This document shows, piece by piece, positions 60,135-64,000 of a stretch of 64,000 nucleotides of DNA. Position 1 is the first letter of the stretch. Every line of letters begins with the position of its first letter. The translations under genes were made by a program, and so were the position numbers. The notes under the pieces are model-generated. The model did not search any database. It was not told the origin of the DNA and saw nothing but the letters and a program-made list of their open reading frames with translations. The DNA comes from Acanthaster planci. Taxonomy: Eukaryota; Echinodermata; Asteroidea; Valvatida; Acanthasteridae. The stretch lies in assembly GCF_001949145.1 (NCBI RefSeq), contig NW_019091499.1:588785-652784 (forward strand). Direction: 5' to 3'.

Positions 60135-60336
60135 GCTTAAGCACAAAATTTGCTAATTAAGCGTAGAAAAACCTTGCTTGACAAAACAGGTTACCAACCA
60201 AAACTCCATGTGTTGTATATTGGTTTGGAGTGGTATTCACCTCTCGTTTGGTGGGCATGACAATCACATAGATCTTGAGCTGATAAAGTTTGATTTTTTA
60301 AGCAAGGTTTTTTGTGCTTAAGCAAATTTTGTGCTT
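60135..60336. mobile_element. 202-bp MITE-like element with AAGCACAAAATTTGC ends
   Basis: Inverted arms of about 40 bases share AAGCACAAAATTTGCT and AAAACCTTGCTT at both ends. It has no coding capacity. Its left edge supplies the apparent splice acceptor of a weak minus-strand ORF at 59943-60131. Confidence 0.6.
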
Positions 60337-60684
60337 CTCTGAGGAGGCACCTACGTCAATTTCTGACACAATTCAGCACGGTGTGACCAAATTGTCTGAG
60401 ATTTGGGTGTAGATAAACGATCCCTATTCAATGTCTTTTTCTGTTTCTTTCAAAATAAATCAGACGGAGGCCTTCCTAGGCAGACTTCTCAGTATGTTTT
60501 TGTGAAGGAAGTGTCCTTTTTGGGGGCGTGGTCTGCAGTTGAGGGCGCTGAATTCAACAATACTGAAATACATCGGCAATATTAAAAATACACGGGAAAT
60601 TCCCACCATACATGCTTGAAACACTGTGAATCACTCATCCAAGGTCATTAGAACAGTACAGCTGGGCCTACCAGTGTAAATAAT

Positions 60685-60796
60685 CCACCCACCCACCCAC
60701 CCACATGCATGCATGGATGGATGGATGGATGGATGGATGGATGGATGGATGGATGGATGGATGGATGGGTGGGTGGGTCTGTCTGTCTATCTATCT
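60685..60796. repeat. Composite microsatellite (CCAC)n-ATGC-(GGAT)n-(GGGT)n-(GTCT)n
   Basis: Tetranucleotide runs follow each other: CCAC repeats, a short ATGCATGC stretch, about 13 GGAT units, GGGT units and then GTCT/ATCT units. The CCAC and GGGT runs are complementary, so the array can fold on itself. Confidence 0.9.
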
Positions 60797-63206
60797 TACG
60801 CAAGATCGTGTTAGTCATATGGAATTATGAATAACTACATGTATCACTGAGGGGGGGTTCGATTGGCTTATCCGTCGGACTTACTGACTGGTGACGAATG
60901 ACACACGTTGGACAATAAAGGCTACCAAATGAGGGCACCTTATTAGGGTCACGCGAGCTGCTGGGCAAAGCTCAAAGACTGTGTAGTGCGTACAGGCTGA
61001 AGGGATGGCTGAGTGGGGAAGAGCAACGCAAGTCTGACTTGATTCAAGTCTAGGTAGCCACAGCCTAGCGACGCGTTCGCGTATAATAGACTTGCACTGA
61101 CACTCACTTGGCATCAGCACTCACATGGGCGCACAAACCTAGCCTTGTCCACGACGGTTTACGCGGCCGTTAAACCCCGGCAGAGATCCAGGCAGTAAAC
61201 ACTCAAACTACAGTAAACGAGCTGCCACCCTAGTACGGTACAACGCCGAACCACAACGGATCCCTAGCTCTGTACACAGACTTATGAAGGCTATGCCGCT
61301 GCAGTAATGCGGTTTGTCAGTGACTTATGCGGACGAGCCACGATTTTCAGGCTCCCATTGGACGATCGCTGAAGTTGCACGTTAATTTCCAGTTTCATGG
61401 TTCTACTTAAACGGCGATCAATGCATGTAACTCTGGGGGCAGTGCATTAGCAGTGGGCGTGGTTTAAACTGAATTGACCTCACACGTACGAAGCGGATAC
61501 ACACCGAACCACCGCAGATACGTGCACATATATGTGTACACATGGTACGGTATGAGTACATACTAACATACATGTACATGTGCTGAACGTACGCTCGAGA
61601 AACAACATTTTCTAGAATCTGTCGTGTATGAACCGACTAATGTTGTCAACTTATGACAACAATACCTGAAAAATTTATTGTCCTCAACACTGCTTCGGAC
61701 AAAACTGGGTATCGACGACTTCCACTCACAACAAGAAGCAACAATTGCAGTGTTCCTTTGGGGGTGTGACATTTTGAAACACTTCCAACTGTTTACGTCA
61801 CACACTGTGATCGATATCATCCATTTTTCACTAGGGGCGCACCCTTCGTTAGCGTAATAAGTTGTACTGCCACGGTAAAGAATCATCAAGGCATTGGCAG
61901 GGTTACGGACTGGGACAAGACGCGCACGTGAGCAAGCTGAGAGCTGGGCAACGGCTCCACTATGAATCGGATGTCACTTGCAAAGCATAACGACCCGACG
62001 CACTGTAATGTACCGTACTTGTTCAAAGCAAACCTGCTACAGCGAAGGGTATTGAGTAACAAACGTGCTGCGTTTCCGCCACGCACGTAGAGAAAGCCTG
62101 ACGGCCGGGGTTCTCAAAATCATCGCCTAACGCCTTGATAAAGGCTCAGTTCAACGAAAAAGTCCTGAGAACGCACACGAGATGGGATCAAGAAGCGATT
62201 TGATAAAGTTGATAAAGTTTCCTCCTTTTCGGAGACTCGGCCTGCACCAACTTAACGTTGACTAAAACATGGGTTTCCAAATTGTAACCTTTATTTTAGG
62301 CCTATGTCAACATTCAATTGTGACAAAATAAAGAATGACAACATTCGAAACCTAACATTGGTTAAACATTAAATTAAAATTGTTAATACTGCAGTTCAGA
62401 ATCAACAAATATTCAACTCCAGATGACTGTATCTAACTCCATCCGTACATCAATCAACTTCAACGTTATTTCGACAATAAATCAACAGGAGTAAATTTTC
62501 GATAACACTTCGTTTTGTGAAAAGCTTTAGATTCGTAAGCAGGAGGATGCAAAGGTGGTCAAGGATGAATACTGCCCTCAGTGGAAAAAAGCGAGAGTAC
62601 TTTTTATTACACAGTAATGTTTTGAAATTTTACAATATTCTGAGTTTTCAAGAACATATTAATAACACAAAAAAAACACTCGTGGTTGAATGGCTTTTGT
62701 GCCGATAAAGGATGCCAATAGTTTCTACACAACTTACCGGAATAAGACAAGGCTTATCTCAGGACAGTGTTCGTTGAAATTCTATTTGGCGCCCTCGTGT
62801 GACAGATTTGTGCAATCTCTCCATTGGATCAGAACAGATGAACAGTTTCAAAGGATTCTTTTAACAATTTTGGTCCTAACAGCTGCGATACTCCGTAGCA
62901 GCTCTATGAAAAGCTCTAAAACATAATAGTCCGGAGTGCCCCCCCCCCTTGCAGCAAGTCTTGTTACGACAAGAAAGGAAGGAATGCCATCTTTGCTATT
63001 ACATGAACCAAACCCAGAACCGTATGGGGTGCCCTTTTTATGTGACATTCTGTGGCCTTCTGATGACTGGGGCTACATCTTGAGGCTTTTAAACTCTTTC
63101 GGAAGGAATGAAAATGAAAGAGATCAAAAATGCCTTTTTTGCTCTTTTTTGGGAGAGGAAGCCTTCGTTACCCCCAACCACTGATGCGCCCTAGTGCAAT
63201 TCAGCA

Positions 63207-63512
63207 CACTGTAAAACCAACGCTTATCTTTGCGTTCATTGCAAACCTATAACCATTTAAAAATTAAACGTCTTTTGGGAAATAAACATGTTTGGGGGTT
63301 CAGGAAGTGCTACCATACTGATAAACAAGTTTTTGTTTTTTTATTAACACCAAAATGTGTGATTGTGTCTTAATGTATTTACACATTTACACGTTAAAGA
63401 ATAAACACCACAACATATTTAACTTTGGATTATTAACACCATAACACATTCATGAAATGTTATCAGGAAGGCGTTTAAAAATGCGTTAAAACATTATCAC
63501 CTGTTTTACAGC
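63207..63512. repeat. AACAC-rich element with short inverted ends
   Basis: CTGTAAAAC near the left edge is mirrored by GTTTTACAG at the right. The interior has repeated TTAACACC/AATAAACAC-like units. A related start (AGCACACTGTAAAA) occurs at about 59083. Confidence 0.35.
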
Positions 63513-63564
63513 TTGTTTTTATCACTTCTTAGCACCTATATGGAAGTAGTTCTGTGCATTTCCA

Positions 63565-63834
63565 TCACATTCGCGGGACTATAAGACCCGGCGGTGTCTC
63601 TGAGCGACGAAAACCGTCTGGGGCTTGTCCGTTCGTGTCCCAGTCTGCTTCCCCGTCTCGGCCAAAAGACAAGACCCGGTCTCCCTTGGCTATGGCCCGC
63701 AAACACTGCTTCCGGGAAGCCGCCAGTAACTTCTTGGCATGCTCCAGCCGCGCGTTGTAGGAGCTCATGCATTCCCGGTGGAAATTCACCTCGCTCTTCA
63801 GGGAATAGTTGTATCGACCGCGCTGTGAGAACAC
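63565..63834 (-). CDS. Probable terminal coding exon of an unrecognised gene (partial)
   Basis: The minus strand has an acceptor ttcattcag|GTG at 63834, then 270 in-frame bases to a TGA: VFSQRGRYNYSLKSEV, FHRECMSSYNARLEHAKKLL, ASRKQCLRAIAKGDRVL, WDTNGQAPDGF and ending LIVPRM. The middle is helical and basic, possibly coiled coil. GC content is well above its surroundings, as for the other real exons. The gene would begin beyond the right edge. I do not recognise the family, and the antisense strand is also open, so certainty is moderate. Confidence 0.5.
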   Translation of the reverse strand: MFSQRGRYNYSLKSEVNFHRECMSSYNARLEHAKKLLAASRKQCLRAIAKGDRVLSFGRDGEADWDTNGQAPDGFRRSETPPGLIVPRM

Positions 63835-64000
63835 CTGAATGAACAAAGAAAATAGGACGATGCATTTTTAAACCTCAATTTCGACAACCACGATGACTTG
63901 CATTACTTTGAGATCAAAATAAATGGGCTAATATTACTCTCTAAATGCAAAAGAGTGAAAATCTTAAGCTCAAAAAAGAGAGTCCCTTATAAAACCATTA

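Larger units (their letters stand above)
56731..63564. other. Gene-poor region between the GPCR and the right-edge exon
   Basis: No supported gene. It contains a MITE-like element (60135-60336), a composite microsatellite (60685-60796), a GGGTTTGTT hairpin (58950-58971) and AAACAC-rich elements starting AGCACACTGTAAAA at about 59083 and 63203. The 60900-61400 stretch is richer in CpG and could be a promoter, but no exon follows convincingly. Confidence 0.5.

Noticed and set aside
62848-63048. Minus-strand ORF of 66 codons
   Set aside because: It includes a poly-C/G tract and repeat-like sequence, with no splice sites or family motif.

Overview
This window looks like nuclear DNA from a marine invertebrate animal, most likely a deuterostome and plausibly an echinoderm. 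The evidence is genes split by GT-AG introns with matching reading-frame phase, long AT-rich introns and intergenic DNA, many small foldback elements, and the palindromic ACATGTACATGT motif scattered throughout. The gene set also fits: NWD1-type NACHT-WD40 proteins, PRMT6, a MeCP2/MBD4-class methyl-CpG-binding protein and an intronless rhodopsin-type GPCR. The taxon is inferred, not proven. There is no bacterial gene organisation, CRISPR array or rRNA, and I found no tRNA.

Layout. (1) 1-4115 (+): the 3' part of an NWD1-like gene, cut by the left edge, last three coding exons visible. (2) 5310-15306 (+): a complete tandem paralogue in six phase-compatible exons, predicted 1731 aa. It has a DUF4062-like N-terminus, a NACHT NTPase and a long WD40 region. 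Both paralogues end in a CaaX-type tetrapeptide (CQVL and CHLL). (3) 19595-26820 (-): a three-exon nuclear protein (429 aa) with one MBD, an AT-hook-like motif and an acidic patch, but no glycosylase. Its first intron holds a TIR element and a second TTAA-bounded element that contains the 400-N assembly gap. (4) 30133-35159 (+): a tentative small secreted cysteine-rich protein. (5) 36569-36812 (+): a decayed GPCR fragment. (6) 38010-47978 (-): PRMT6, rebuilt from 14 coding exons that join in phase into 376 aa with all catalytic motifs. (7) 55231-56244 (+): the intact intronless GPCR, 337 aa. (8) 63565-63834 (-): the probable last coding exon of an unrecognised gene that begins beyond the right edge.

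The genes do not form an operon or an obvious pathway. The two chromatin genes (MBD reader and PRMT6 writer) share the minus strand, but the distance between them argues against co-regulation. The most interesting unit is the NWD1-like pair. It is a STAND-type sensor architecture of the kind used in innate immunity and cell-death signalling, duplicated in tandem, patchily homogenised as by gene conversion, and with an apparent prenylation signal kept at the end of an otherwise diverged tail. The rest of the window is non-coding and rich in short TIR elements, hairpins and microsatellites.
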